From: Vescimonas cirricatena
GTDB taxonomy: Bacteria; Bacillota; Clostridia; Oscillospirales; Oscillospiraceae
Assembly (NCBI RefSeq): GCF_020687045.1
Contig: NZ_JAJEPW010000007.1
Span: forward strand, 1-64,000
Direction: 5' to 3'
Length of the DNA stretch: 64,000 nt
In this document: positions 34,992-43,092 of the stretch, piece after piece
Numbering within the stretch: position 1 is the stretch's first letter
Layout of the letters: each line of letters begins with the position of its first letter
Notes under the pieces: model-generated
Told to the model about the DNA's origin: nothing
Databases searched by the model: none
The model's input: only the letters and a program-made list of their open reading frames with translations
Position numbers and translations under genes: made by a program

Positions 34992-36809
34992 ATGCATACG
35001 CAAATCCTATTGCTCATCGGCGTAGCTGGCCTTATGTTTCTCATCATCGGTGGACTCGCTTTTATTTCCCATTACTACACACTGAATGGGATCAAGTCCA
35101 AAACAGTGGGCGACGGCCAGCATGGTACCGCTCGGTGGGCCACCAAGCAGGAGATCCGCCAGACCTACGCCCACATTCCCTTTGAACCAGAGCTGTGGCG
35201 GCAGGGCAAGAACCTGCCCGACCAGCAGGGGCTCATCCTCGGCTGCGAGGGGCCGAAGGGCCATGTGACCGCCGTGGTAGACACCGATGATATCCACGCC
35301 CTGGTCACCGCCGCCAGCGGCGCCGGCAAGACTGCGTTTTTCCTCTATCCTAATATCGAATATGCGCTGGCCACCGGGATGTCCTTCCTATGTACGGATA
35401 CCAAGGGCGACCTCTTCCGCAACTACGCCGGCATCGCCAGAGAGTGCTATGGCTATCAAACGGCCATCCTCGATCTTCGCAACCCAACCCGCTCAGATGG
35501 AAACAATCTGCTCCACCTCATCAACAAATACATGGACATTTACAAAGCAGAGCCGGATAACCTCGCTGCAAAGGCCAAGGCGGAGAAATACGCCAAGATC
35601 CTTGCCAAGACCCTCATCAACACCAGCGGCGGCGACAGCGCCCAGTATGGGCAAAACGCTTTTTTCTACGACAGTGCCGAGGGACTTTTGACTGCCATGT
35701 TCCTGCTGGTGGCAGAGTACCTGCCCACCGAGGATGAGGAAGGTAATCCCGTCGAGAAGCGGCACATCGTATCGGTGTTCAAACTGGTGCAGGAACTTCT
35801 CGCACCCTCAAGGGTCAAGGGAAAAAACCAGTTCCAGCTCCTGCTGGACAAGCTCCCGCCCAACCACAAGGCCAAGTGGTTCGCCGGTTCCGCCCTCAAC
35901 ACGGCGGAGCAGGCTATGGCCTCGGTTCTCTCCACCGTCCTCTCCCGACTCAACGCTTTCCTGGACAGCGAGATGGAGCAGATCCTCTGCTTTGATACCG
36001 CCGTAGACGCTGAGAAGTTCTGCAATGAGAAGTCGGCCATCTTCGTGGTACTCCCGGAGGAGGACACGACCAAGTATTTCATGGTTTCCCTCATCATCCA
36101 GAACCTCTACCGGGAAATCCTCACTGTGGCGGATGAGAACGGTGGCCGTCTGAAGAATCGGGTGGTCTTTTTTGCTGATGAGCTGGGTTCCTGCCCGCCC
36201 ATCCAGTCACTGGAGCTCATGTTCTCCGCCTCCCGCTCCCGTGGACTGATGCTGGTGCCAATCGTCCAGTCCATCACCGGCCAGCTTCAGAAGAACTATG
36301 GCAAGGAGGGCTCGGAGATCATCGTGGACAACTGTCAGGTGAATATCTTCGGCGGCTTCGCTCCTGCCTCCCAGACTGCCGAGGAGCTGTCCAAGGCCCT
36401 GGGCAGCCGCACAGTCATGAGCGGCTCCATCAGCCGGGGAAAGAATGATCCAAGCCAGTCGCTTCAGATGATGGAGCGGCCCCTCATGACACCGGACGAG
36501 CTGAAGTCCATGCCCAAGGGCAGCTTCATCGTAGCCAAGACTGGTGTTCACCCCATGCGGGTGAGGCTCCGACTGTTTCTCGACTGGGGCATCCGTTTCG
36601 GCGAACCCTACGAGGTGCCAGAGAAAGCCCAGAGGCCAGTAGCCTATGCCGATAAACAGGAGCTGGAGGAGGCCATCATCCGCCGTCACTATGCTTCCAG
36701 TATAGAAGACGAAGAAAATCAGGTCGATCAGGGAGCTGCGGCAGCCGGAGGGCTTTCTCAGGGGATGCGCCCAGAGGCAAACCGCCGCAAGCCCGCTCTA
36801 AGGCCATAG
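34992..36809 (+). CDS. VirD4-like type IV coupling protein
   Basis: 605 residues. One membrane segment near the N-terminus (about 4-26) is followed by the ATPase domain with Walker A AASGAGKTAFF near 108-118 and Walker B VVFFADELGS near 390-400. The segment FSASRSRGLMLVPIVQSITG is typical of VirD4/TraG proteins. It links the relaxosome to the T4SS channel and pumps DNA. AGAAGGAGGC precedes ATG 34992. It is the last clear transfer gene before the cargo. Confidence 0.92.
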   Translation: MHTQILLLIGVAGLMFLIIGGLAFISHYYTLNGIKSKTVGDGQHGTARWATKQEIRQTYAHIPFEPELWRQGKNLPDQQGLILGCEGPKGHVTAVVDTDDIHALVTAASGAGKTAFFLYPNIEYALATGMSFLCTDTKGDLFRNYAGIARECYGYQTAILDLRNPTRSDGNNLLHLINKYMDIYKAEPDNLAAKAKAEKYAKILAKTLINTSGGDSAQYGQNAFFYDSAEGLLTAMFLLVAEYLPTEDEEGNPVEKRHIVSVFKLVQELLAPSRVKGKNQFQLLLDKLPPNHKAKWFAGSALNTAEQAMASVLSTVLSRLNAFLDSEMEQILCFDTAVDAEKFCNEKSAIFVVLPEEDTTKYFMVSLIIQNLYREILTVADENGGRLKNRVVFFADELGSCPPIQSLELMFSASRSRGLMLVPIVQSITGQLQKNYGKEGSEIIVDNCQVNIFGGFAPASQTAEELSKALGSRTVMSGSISRGKNDPSQSLQMMERPLMTPDELKSMPKGSFIVAKTGVHPMRVRLRLFLDWGIRFGEPYEVPEKAQRPVAYADKQELEEAIIRRHYASSIEDEENQVDQGAAAAGGLSQGMRPEANRRKPALRP

Positions 36810-36820
36810 GAGGTATTGAT

Positions 36821-37075
36821 TTGGCATATTTTAATGCAGTCTATCAATCCGATCTGAGTCACCGGGCTCGGGCCGTGTATATGTATTTAAAGGACCGTTC
36901 TGATGCCGAGGGCCAGTGCTGGCCAGCCATCAAGACCATTGGTGCAGAGCTTGGTCTCTCCCGTTCTACCGTTAAGCGGGCGCTGGATGATCTCTGCAAA
37001 GCCGGATTGCTGCAGAAGGATCCGCGATGGCGTGAAAATGGCAGCTACACATCCAACCTGTATCGTCTCCTATAA
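36821..37075 (+). CDS. Winged helix-turn-helix protein
   Basis: 84 residues from TTG 36821 (AGGAGG nine bases upstream). The sequence FNAVYQSDLSHRARAVYMYL, then GAELGLSRSTVKRALDDL and a wing ending TSNLYRLL, is the HTH_36-type fold used in mobile-element replication or regulatory proteins. It could be a complete small regulator. Confidence 0.75.
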   Translation: MAYFNAVYQSDLSHRARAVYMYLKDRSDAEGQCWPAIKTIGAELGLSRSTVKRALDDLCKAGLLQKDPRWRENGSYTSNLYRLL

Positions 37076-37091
37076 GGCGGCAAGCGAAAAA

Positions 37092-37126
37092 GCGGACCCT
37101 CCCGCCAAGGGGAGAGTCCGCCTATT
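37092..37126 (+). terminator. Terminator after the transfer operon
   Basis: GCGGAC (37092-37097) pairs with GTCCGC (37116-37121), extended by CTCCC/GGGGAG, and is followed by CTATTTGC. It lies between the HTH gene and the convergent XRE gene. Confidence 0.5.
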
Positions 37127-37215
37127 TGCTGAACTGAGGAGAGGTTCATGGTGAACCAACCAGAAGGGCCCACTCTAAGGAATTGCTTAAAGCAGAAAAA
37201 GAACAACTATCCTGC

Positions 37216-37539
37216 TTATTTTTTAATCCATTCGATAAAGAGAGAAACCTTCTCCAAATCTTCGTCCGGCAGGGCGAGCAGTTTATTGCCTATAATCCCA
37301 CGCAGGGAATCCGGATCGTCCGTAGGAGCAAAGAAAAGAGTTGGCGTCAAATCAAAGTATTCCATGATGTTGAACAGCTCTCGGAGAGAGGGCATAGAAA
37401 TTCCATTGGTGATGCTTCTGATGTAGGAGCCGCTCTTTCCAAGCTCCAGGCTCATCCGATGCTCAGAAATACCCTTCTGTTCCCGCAGCTCTGTGATGCG
37501 GTTCCGCACAAACGCTTCATAGCGGCGGTTGTCGTCCAT
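37216..37539 (-). CDS. XRE-family regulator
   Basis: 107 residues. The XRE HTH spans about 12-65 (ITELREQKGISEHRMSLELG and the residues after it), followed by a helical C-terminus ending EDLEKVSLFIEWIKK. The complement of ATG is at 37537-37539, with GGAGGGAGAG upstream on the minus strand. It is divergent from the SLOG-like gene and the cargo and could repress either side. Confidence 0.85.
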   Translation of the reverse strand: MDDNRRYEAFVRNRITELREQKGISEHRMSLELGKSGSYIRSITNGISMPSLRELFNIMEYFDLTPTLFFAPTDDPDSLRGIIGNKLLALPDEDLEKVSLFIEWIKK

Positions 37540-37619
37540 GATCCTCTCCCTCCAATCTCTGCTTATTATTTTAATATAAGGGAGCGTTGTGGGTTCGCAC
37601 TTAAATCATCAACTTTCGC

Positions 37620-37648
37620 TTCACACAACGAATAATTAGTGATATAAT
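37620..37648 (+). promoter_or_regulatory. Promoter of the SLOG-like gene
   Basis: TTCACA (37620-37625), a 17-bp spacer and TATAAT (37643-37648) with the extended TG at 37640-37641. It reads rightward to 37733. Confidence 0.65.
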
Positions 37649-37732
37649 TATTAAAATGGGCGCGAGCTTTATATTTCTATTATGAATCACAACCAATAAA
37701 ATATGACTGCGACTGTGTATGAGGGCTGTCAG

Positions 37733-38221
37733 ATGGGAAGCTGCTTTTTTATAGGGCACAGGGAGACGCCGGATCGGGTGTACCCAACTCTGCTTGAAAC
37801 CATAGAGCGCCATATCACGGAATATGGCGTATCTGAATTTGTGGTGGGGCAGTATGGAAGCTTCGACCGTCTGGTGATCCGGGCACTGTCGCAGGCCAAG
37901 CGAACGCACCCGGATATTACGCTGATGCTGATGACCCCATATTACCCAGTCAACAGAAAGGTGGATCTGCCAGAGGAGTTCGACGCTCTGTTCTATCCGC
38001 CGGATCTGGAAACGGTCCCCAAACGGCTTGCCATCGTCCGCGCAAACCGATATATGGTGGAGCGCAGCGATTTTCTCATCGCCTATGTGCGGCATCCGGC
38101 CAGCAATGCCAGAGAACTGCTGGAGTATGCCGGGACAGGAAAGAGAAAGGGAAAAATCCACATCACAAATTTGGCTGATGAGCAAATCTCTCTTCCAAAG
38201 AAAACAGATGATGTGATATAA
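37733..38221 (+). CDS. SLOG/YspA-like nucleotide-binding protein
   Basis: 162 residues from ATG 37733, chosen for GAGGG at 37721-37725 (ATG 37703 is possible). The start CFFIGHRETPDRVYPTLLET, the middle VVGQYGSFDRLVIRALSQAK and the block SDFLIAYVRHPASNARELLEYA follow the SLOG superfamily (DUF1273/YspA) pattern. The family has a Rossmann-like fold that binds nucleotide-derived ligands. It stands alone between its own promoter and the promoter of the cargo operon. Its role here is unknown; SLOG proteins elsewhere act as sensors in defence and stress systems. Confidence 0.6.
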   Translation: MGSCFFIGHRETPDRVYPTLLETIERHITEYGVSEFVVGQYGSFDRLVIRALSQAKRTHPDITLMLMTPYYPVNRKVDLPEEFDALFYPPDLETVPKRLAIVRANRYMVERSDFLIAYVRHPASNARELLEYAGTGKRKGKIHITNLADEQISLPKKTDDVI

Positions 38222-38222
38222 T
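38194..38222 (+). promoter_or_regulatory. Extended -10 promoter of the immunity operon
   Basis: TGATATAAT at 38214-38222 is an extended -10. The -35 region (near TTCCAA at 38193-38198) is weak. It overlaps the stop of the SLOG-like gene and is the only convincing promoter I see before the 20-kb cargo operon. Confidence 0.55.
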
Positions 38223-38344
38223 AGAATAGTAAAGTATGCCCATTTAGAAATTTGTAACCCGAGGTCTTGCTATGGAAGAAAAACTGGGACAGTCCACGGC
38301 TGTTCTGTTCAAATATGAAAAATTGATTTTGGCTGAAGAAGAAA

Positions 38345-38436
38345 CCACATCCGCTGGTGGATGTGGAGTCTCCCTTGCGGCCTTTTCGCGCCCTGCGTCA
38401 GCCTGTCTTTATGACAGTGCGGCGTGGGGCTTTTTT
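38345..38436 (+). promoter_or_regulatory. Leader with two hairpins, possible attenuator
   Basis: CCACATCC (38345-38352) pairs with GGATGTGG (38359-38366). A second stem, 38390-38398 with 38422-38430 plus an inner CTGTC/GACAG, runs into TTTTTT at 38431-38436 and is a terminator by form. It lies within the transcript leader, before the first immunity gene. A 64-codon frame (38272-38466, MEEKLGQSTAVLF at its start) crosses both hairpins and could be a leader peptide. Read-through control is an inference. Confidence 0.5.
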
Positions 38437-38462
38437 CTATCGCTGGAAAGGAGTCAAAGAAT

Positions 38463-39578
38463 ATGAGTCTGAAATATACCTGCCCCGGCTGTGGGACACC
38501 CTTGGGCTATGAGGGATTGTGTTGGAAATGTAAGTGCGAGCAGGAACGGCAAGCTGCTCTGGCCTGGACGCCGGAACAAATTGTCGAAAAACAAAGAAAT
38601 TTGATACAGAACATCCAGAGGCTGGCTGATATGGAGGACCCAGAGTTCGCCGACTTTTGGCAGCTGCTTGGCTACCATGATGCCATCACCCCGGAGATCC
38701 AGCGAGTGGCACTGGCCGCAGAGGTGTTCTGGCCCTGTGAGATCTATTATCATGCTCCCGCCGATGTGCGGGATGGTCTGATCCATGCGCTGTTGTCCGC
38801 GGAATATTCCAGCGCGGCCTCCAACCTGATGAGTTGCCTTGCTATGCAAGGAGATGACAAGGCAATGGAGACTCTGCTGGAGCTGGAGCGAAATCCCCGG
38901 CCCTGGCGCAAGGGCCTCTATGTAGACCCCTCCAGCTATGCGCAGATCGGAGGCTGGACCTTCGACAAGGAGGGCCAGAAAATCCAACTCAACTTCGACA
39001 CCTGCTATCCTATGGTCAAGGAAACCACTGGAGAGAAATCTCCCATCCGCATTGGCCGGGCACGGGAGGATACCTGTCCCCACTGCGGCGGACACATGGT
39101 GGATATTTTGGTGCTGGATGGCCGGGATGAGCGGCTGAAATTCCTGGGGCTGGACGGCATCCTGACCGCCACCTGCTGCCCCAACTGTGTGGGATTTTTG
39201 AAAGGCCCCGCCTTCAACCGCTTTACTCTGGACGGCGGCGTAGAGGTCTTTCCCTCTGAACTCTTTGATGGTGCGGAGAAGACGAAGTGCTATGTTCGGC
39301 CTGAGGACTACAAGGCTCTCACTGAAAATCCCTTTGTACTGGGCAAGACGCCGGTACCCTTGTTTTACGGCGCGGCCTGCCAGGATGTGAACACCATTGG
39401 CGGCTTTGCCAACTGGGTGCAGGACGCGGAATATACGACCTGTCCTCACTGCGGCAAGCCCATGAAGTATCTCGCCCAAATCCAGTGGGATATGGTGTTT
39501 GACTGTGCGGAGGGCACGCTCTATGTGGAGTTCTGCCCGGACTGCCATATCGTGTCCATGCAGCACCAGCAGACCTGA
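38463..39578 (+). CDS. YwqG/DUF1963-like protein with zinc ribbons
   Basis: 371 residues from ATG 38463 (AAAGGAG about ten bases before). An N-terminal ribbon (CPGCG and CWKCKC, about 6-25) leads a helical region (about 40-150). A middle region has CPHCGG and CCPNC. The C-terminal block IGGFANWVQDAEYTTCPHCG followed by MKYLAQIQWD is characteristic of DUF1963/YwqG. These are found beside toxin-immunity genes, and an immunity role is inferred from the company it keeps. It is the first gene of the operon. Confidence 0.65.
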   Translation: MSLKYTCPGCGTPLGYEGLCWKCKCEQERQAALAWTPEQIVEKQRNLIQNIQRLADMEDPEFADFWQLLGYHDAITPEIQRVALAAEVFWPCEIYYHAPADVRDGLIHALLSAEYSSAASNLMSCLAMQGDDKAMETLLELERNPRPWRKGLYVDPSSYAQIGGWTFDKEGQKIQLNFDTCYPMVKETTGEKSPIRIGRAREDTCPHCGGHMVDILVLDGRDERLKFLGLDGILTATCCPNCVGFLKGPAFNRFTLDGGVEVFPSELFDGAEKTKCYVRPEDYKALTENPFVLGKTPVPLFYGAACQDVNTIGGFANWVQDAEYTTCPHCGKPMKYLAQIQWDMVFDCAEGTLYVEFCPDCHIVSMQHQQT

Positions 39579-39638
39579 AAAAGTCGCACAGTATGAAAAG
39601 AGAAATACCAGTAGGTATTTGCGTGAGGAGGAAGTAGA

Positions 39639-39872
39639 ATGAACAGCGAACAGATCACAGCATTTTTGCAAGAGCATTGGTACATTGCCTCGGTGCTCAT
39701 CGGGGCCGTGATTTTAATTGGAGCGATCCGCAAGTGGAACTGGCTCTGCGACCCCACTGGTACGCGGGATGCCCATCGACACAGCAGAGGATACCGGCGT
39801 GTAGTGTTCTTCCTGCTGGGTGTCCTCCTGATTGTGGTGAGTATCTGGGGATTTGTACTGAAATTGAAATAG
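39639..39872 (+). CDS. Imm17-like two-helix membrane protein
   Basis: 77 residues with two membrane helices (about 14-31 and 55-73) joined by a basic loop containing KWNWLCDP. This is the layout and key motif of Imm17-type immunity proteins, small membrane proteins linked with polymorphic toxins. GAGGAGGAAGTAGA precedes ATG 39639. It probably protects against a membrane-acting or envelope-crossing toxin; this is inference. Confidence 0.6.
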   Translation: MNSEQITAFLQEHWYIASVLIGAVILIGAIRKWNWLCDPTGTRDAHRHSRGYRRVVFFLLGVLLIVVSIWGFVLKLK

Positions 39873-39885
39873 AAGGAGCAATCCC

Positions 39886-40098
39886 ATGACCCAAGAAGAA
39901 CAGATTCGACTCTATCGGCTGATGGAAAAACTCAACTGGTTTTTCCACCAAGAGATGCACTACCTGAATAGAGATATTGCGGAAAAGACCGCACGGGAGT
40001 GTTACCCGGAGATTCGGGATTTTACATACGATATTTTGTGGAATGACCTGCCCAAAGAGGTGCAGGAGCAGCTCATGGACGAGGAGGAATCCCTATGA
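39886..40098 (+). CDS. Small acidic helical protein in immunity operon
   Basis: 70 residues, helical and acidic, starting TQEEQIRLYRLMEKLNWFFH and ending MDEEESL. AAAGGAGCAATCCC precedes ATG 39886. It is not assigned to a family. It overlaps the next gene by ATGA, so the pair is co-translated. Confidence 0.55.
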   Translation: MTQEEQIRLYRLMEKLNWFFHQEMHYLNRDIAEKTARECYPEIRDFTYDILWNDLPKEVQEQLMDEEESL

Positions 40099-40490
40099 GT
40101 ACGCTGATTTGCTCTTTTGATGGTCTGCACGACAACAGAGTCCTGTGCTACTGCGCTGACTTTGAAGCCCATACTCTGCACATGGATACCCAGACCGAGT
40201 CCGGAGAGAAAATATCCGTTCACTTCACCGGCCTGCTGGCCCACTGGTTTGAAAATGTGATCCAGGACAACATCCTCTTCGGCATGGACGAGATCACCGT
40301 GGACGGGTTTTTCCAGCAGTACAAAGACCTGCTGGACGGGACCATCTCTTACGGCTTTCCCGCCTGCTGCAGCATCGAGGAACTGCGGAAGCGCATGGAA
40401 CGGGAGCACATCCGGGTATTTGTCATCGACTCTTCCCTTGGGCTGTGCGGATTTGTACTGGCTCAGGAGGTGGAACTGCAATGTCCATAA
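40095..40490 (+). CDS. Hypothetical immunity-like protein
   Basis: 131 residues with alternating strands and helices and Cys residues at scattered positions. It starts STLICSFDGLHDNRVLCYCA and ends with a hydrophobic strand VFVIDSSLGLCGFVLAQEVE. No family is recognised. It overlaps both neighbours, so it is part of the translationally coupled cluster. Confidence 0.55.
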   Translation: MSTLICSFDGLHDNRVLCYCADFEAHTLHMDTQTESGEKISVHFTGLLAHWFENVIQDNILFGMDEITVDGFFQQYKDLLDGTISYGFPACCSIEELRKRMEREHIRVFVIDSSLGLCGFVLAQEVELQCP

Positions 40491-41068
40491 CTGCCTATAA
40501 AGTGGAAGCCGTCGGTCATGACCGAACCGGCAAGGACTTCGGTTATGTGAATATCATGTACCGATACGGCAACAAGAAGTCCTGTCCCCGGCCAGATCAA
40601 TGTGAAAAGATGGAGGTCATGTGGGCGGACGAGAGCGTTTACGGGCCGCCTGCTCCTGGCAGCAAGGTGGGCGACTTTATACAGACATGGCTGATGGGCT
40701 CCTGGGACTGTGGAGTATTTACCCATCGGGAGATTGCCCAGCGGCTCATGGATACCTTCACCGGTCTGAAGCTCAAGGAACTGGCGTGGTTTGAGAACCC
40801 CAGAGAAAAGACTCTGAAAAATGGTAAACCGCGTGCGCGCCGGGCCAAGTGGCTGCCGGACCGGGAGGTGGATCTGGTCTACCTCTATTCCGACCGCTAT
40901 CTTGACGCCAGAAATCCCTCTCCCGCCGAAACCGACTTCTTCACCGTCACAGGGATGGATGCCTGGGGCGTGAGCACCTGGTTCATGTGTACCCCAGAAG
41001 CCGCCGAGAAGCTGATCGCCATGAATTACGACAATCTGGCCGTCAAAGAGACCACCATTGTGGGATAG
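40481..41068 (+). CDS. Hypothetical immunity-like protein; 3' end duplicated downstream
   Basis: 195 residues from ATG 40481 (CAGGAGG at 40464-40470). It is soluble, with Trp-rich motifs (MGSWDCGVFTHREIAQRLMD; ELAWFENPREKT). No family is recognised. Its last 25 codons recur as a remnant at 41831-41905 and form the left part of a 155-bp direct repeat (40994-41148 with 41831-41985). It probably lay directly before the HEAT-like gene originally. Confidence 0.6.
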   Translation: MSITAYKVEAVGHDRTGKDFGYVNIMYRYGNKKSCPRPDQCEKMEVMWADESVYGPPAPGSKVGDFIQTWLMGSWDCGVFTHREIAQRLMDTFTGLKLKELAWFENPREKTLKNGKPRARRAKWLPDREVDLVYLYSDRYLDARNPSPAETDFFTVTGMDAWGVSTWFMCTPEAAEKLIAMNYDNLAVKETTIVG

Positions 41069-41148
41069 GAGAAAATGAATGATGACTTTGGAACAACTGC
41101 CTCCCAAGGGCGTAAAGCGAGAACAGGCCATTTTGGAGCTGGGCAAGG
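40994..41148 (+). repeat. 155-bp direct repeat, copy 1
   Basis: It spans the last 24 codons of the upstream gene and the first 70 bases of a HEAT-like gene. Copy 2 is 41831-41985 (offset 837 bp, equal length). The left 64 bases carry nine differences; the right 91 bases (41058-41148) are identical to copy 2. Confidence 0.9.
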
Positions 41149-41162
41149 TGGAAATAGCATGA
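41079..41162 (+). pseudogene. Truncated 5' copy of the HEAT-like gene
   Basis: ATG 41079 opens a 27-residue frame whose first 23 residues (MMTLEQLPPKGVKREQAILE and three more) equal the start of the gene at 41916. It then diverges and stops at TGA 41160-41162. That stop overlaps the next ATG (41159-41161) as ATGA, so the stub may serve to couple translation of the inserted gene. Confidence 0.7.
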
Positions 41163-41803
41163 CACGGCAGGAGCAGAAGGCAGTCAAGGAATTAAGCGCG
41201 ATGATTTCCAAAAACCTAAAAGTAGTTGCCGGAGAGCATGGCTTCAAAGTGGTTTCAGACTGCGCCTATAAGGTCCTGGGTGATTTCTTATATGAAGTGT
41301 TTCTATCTGCGCCCCCTGTCCGGCGTGGTACTGCCATAAGAGCAGTCGTTTCCACAAAGCCATGCGTCATTGACAATGTCTTTTGGGATGTATATGAAAT
41401 GGGTGAGGTAGCCCGGAAGAAACCATTTAGTTTCCATATCACAGCGGCACATTCCCCTTCCGCTCATATCATCAAGGAAATGGAACTACCTGTCCCCACG
41501 GTGGACGCAGCAACCTTGGTCATGAACGAGGCGTTTTGTCGGTTTAACAAGTCCATTCAAGACCATCATAGCCAATGCAGCACAGTCTCCGACTTCAAAG
41601 CAGAGATTCTCCATGATACTGCGCCGACCGCACGACTGAATGTCGTACTGTGTGAAATCGCGGAAGGGAATTTCCGCCAGGCAATGCTCCTTGCAGAAAA
41701 GGAGCTGGAAAACGAACCTTATGGCCTGTTTAATACAGTAACTGATGGCGGGATAAAGAGCATATACGATTATGTGAAAGAGTTTTGCCAGGAAAAGCAG
41801 TAA
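41159..41803 (+). CDS. Inserted immunity-like cassette between direct repeats
   Basis: 214 residues from ATG 41159 (AAGGTGG about seven bases before). It is mixed alpha/beta and starts TRQEQKAVKELSAMISKNLK. The tail LLAEKELENEPYG followed by IYDYVKEFCQEK resembles C-terminal helices of DUF4304-like proteins, but I cannot assign it. It lies between the two copies of a 155-bp direct repeat and has somewhat lower GC than its neighbours, so it appears to be a later arrival in the operon. Confidence 0.6.
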   Translation: MTRQEQKAVKELSAMISKNLKVVAGEHGFKVVSDCAYKVLGDFLYEVFLSAPPVRRGTAIRAVVSTKPCVIDNVFWDVYEMGEVARKKPFSFHITAAHSPSAHIIKEMELPVPTVDAATLVMNEAFCRFNKSIQDHHSQCSTVSDFKAEILHDTAPTARLNVVLCEIAEGNFRQAMLLAEKELENEPYGLFNTVTDGGIKSIYDYVKEFCQEKQ

Positions 41804-41830
41804 GTATATGCGGCCGCTCCATCCGCTGAG

Positions 41831-41905
41831 CCGGAGGCCGCCGGGAAACTGATCGCCATGGATTACGACAATCTGGCCATCAAGGAAACCACCTTTGTGG
41901 GATAG
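41831..41905 (+). pseudogene. 3' remnant of the 195-residue gene
   Basis: Twenty-four codons plus TAG, reading PEAAGKLIAMDYDNLAIKET and then TFVG. This matches the end of the protein encoded at 40481-41068 with about six substitutions. There is no upstream continuation: 41804-41830 is unrelated. It is the left part of direct-repeat copy 2. Confidence 0.75.
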
Positions 41906-41985
41906 GAGAAAATGAATGATGACTTTGGAACAACTGCCTCCCAAGGGCGTAAAGCGAGAACAGGCCATTTTGGAGCTGGGCAAGG
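41831..41985 (+). repeat. 155-bp direct repeat, copy 2
   Basis: Partner of 40994-41148. It joins the gene remnant above to the intact start of the HEAT-like gene. The 91 bases 41895-41985 are identical to 41058-41148, indicating recent duplication or gene conversion of that part. Confidence 0.9.
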
Positions 41986-43055
41986 ATGAAGCAAACGGCG
42001 AACTGCTTCTCCAGCTTGTGAATACAGAAAAGGGCAAGTGCAAAACGGCTGCTCAGAAGGCCTTGGCGCATCTGGAGTATGCCCCTGCTGCCCCGCTGTG
42101 GGCCAAGCTGGTCAAGGGCAAATGGATGGGCAGCAATATCATGTCGGATGCCTGTTCCGACTGTGTATCGGAGCAGATCGCCCCGGTCATCTTAAAGACT
42201 CTCTCTCAGCTGCTGGACGAGGGGGACACAAAGCCACTGGAAATCGAACAACTGAACTTTTGTTTCCATTTGATGCTGGGGAAAGCCTCGCCCAAAATGC
42301 TGGAGGTCTACCGCTTTCTGGCGGAAAACATCCAGCGGATCGCCCAGCTGAAACGCGCACCTGCTTATTCTCGTGATGATTGTACCTCCTGGTGGATCAC
42401 GGACGGGCTTCGCATTTGGGATGCCACACCCAAGGAAAAAGAGAAAATTCCCGCTGTGGTGCTGACCGCCTCCTTGATCCGCAACCCGGATGAGCGGCTG
42501 CAAGCATTGGCTGATGAGCTGAATGAACGCTACGGCGGCAGCTGGCTGATGCCGGTCTTTATGAAGGCGATCATCACCCAGCCCAAGGAGCAGGTGTACG
42601 AGACCTATTCGCCCCTTCTGGATACGCCGCAAAAAGGCTATTTGTTCCATGCGTTGGGAATGCTCCATTACCGCTGTTATCCGGAAGGCTGGATCTATGA
42701 ACGCCTGGGCCCGGATGGAATGATCGCTCTGATTTTCTGGGGGGATTATAGCTATGGGACCTATGACACAAGGTTCATGTTTGAACGGTATGTGGAGCTG
42801 GATGAGCGGTGGCTCTTTGATCTGGCCAAGGACCCGGAGGGCCGCAAGCCTACGGTGACATGGCAGACCTACAACCGGGGCGGTGTGCTGTATGGAAGCT
42901 ACGACGAAATGTTCATCAGCCTGCTGCCCCGCAAGGTGGAAAACCCGGAACTGAAGCGCATTCTGCGGGACTACTTCCGTATTCGCAGTGAAAAAGTGAA
43001 GGTGGAAGAAAGCATTACAGTTTACAAAGACGCCACTGAGCGGTTTGGGGATTAA
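41916..43055 (+). CDS. HEAT-like helical protein
   Basis: 379 residues, almost all helical. Repeated helix pairs are compatible with HEAT/ARM-type repeats (ELLLQLVNTEKGKCKTAAQK; TPQKGYLFHALGMLHYRC). HEAT-like proteins occur among immunity and toxin-neighbour genes; no specific family is recognised. The start is ATG-ATG at 41916-41921 with AGGAGAAAATGA upstream. The first 70 bases are duplicated at 41079. Confidence 0.6.
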   Translation: MMTLEQLPPKGVKREQAILELGKDEANGELLLQLVNTEKGKCKTAAQKALAHLEYAPAAPLWAKLVKGKWMGSNIMSDACSDCVSEQIAPVILKTLSQLLDEGDTKPLEIEQLNFCFHLMLGKASPKMLEVYRFLAENIQRIAQLKRAPAYSRDDCTSWWITDGLRIWDATPKEKEKIPAVVLTASLIRNPDERLQALADELNERYGGSWLMPVFMKAIITQPKEQVYETYSPLLDTPQKGYLFHALGMLHYRCYPEGWIYERLGPDGMIALIFWGDYSYGTYDTRFMFERYVELDERWLFDLAKDPEGRKPTVTWQTYNRGGVLYGSYDEMFISLLPRKVENPELKRILRDYFRIRSEKVKVEESITVYKDATERFGD

Positions 43056-43092
43056 GCGAGAATAGAGGGACTGGCCGAAGGAGTGATACAGC

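Noticed and set aside
38272..38466. 64-codon frame at the island start as a normal gene
   Set aside because: It has a ribosome site but runs through two hairpins including a terminator, and its sequence is low in recognisable structure. I treat it as a possible leader within the regulatory entry.
38454..39677. 407-codon minus-strand frame opposite the YwqG-like gene
   Set aside because: The plus-strand gene has zinc-ribbon motifs and a ribosome site; the minus frame has neither and crosses the operon direction.
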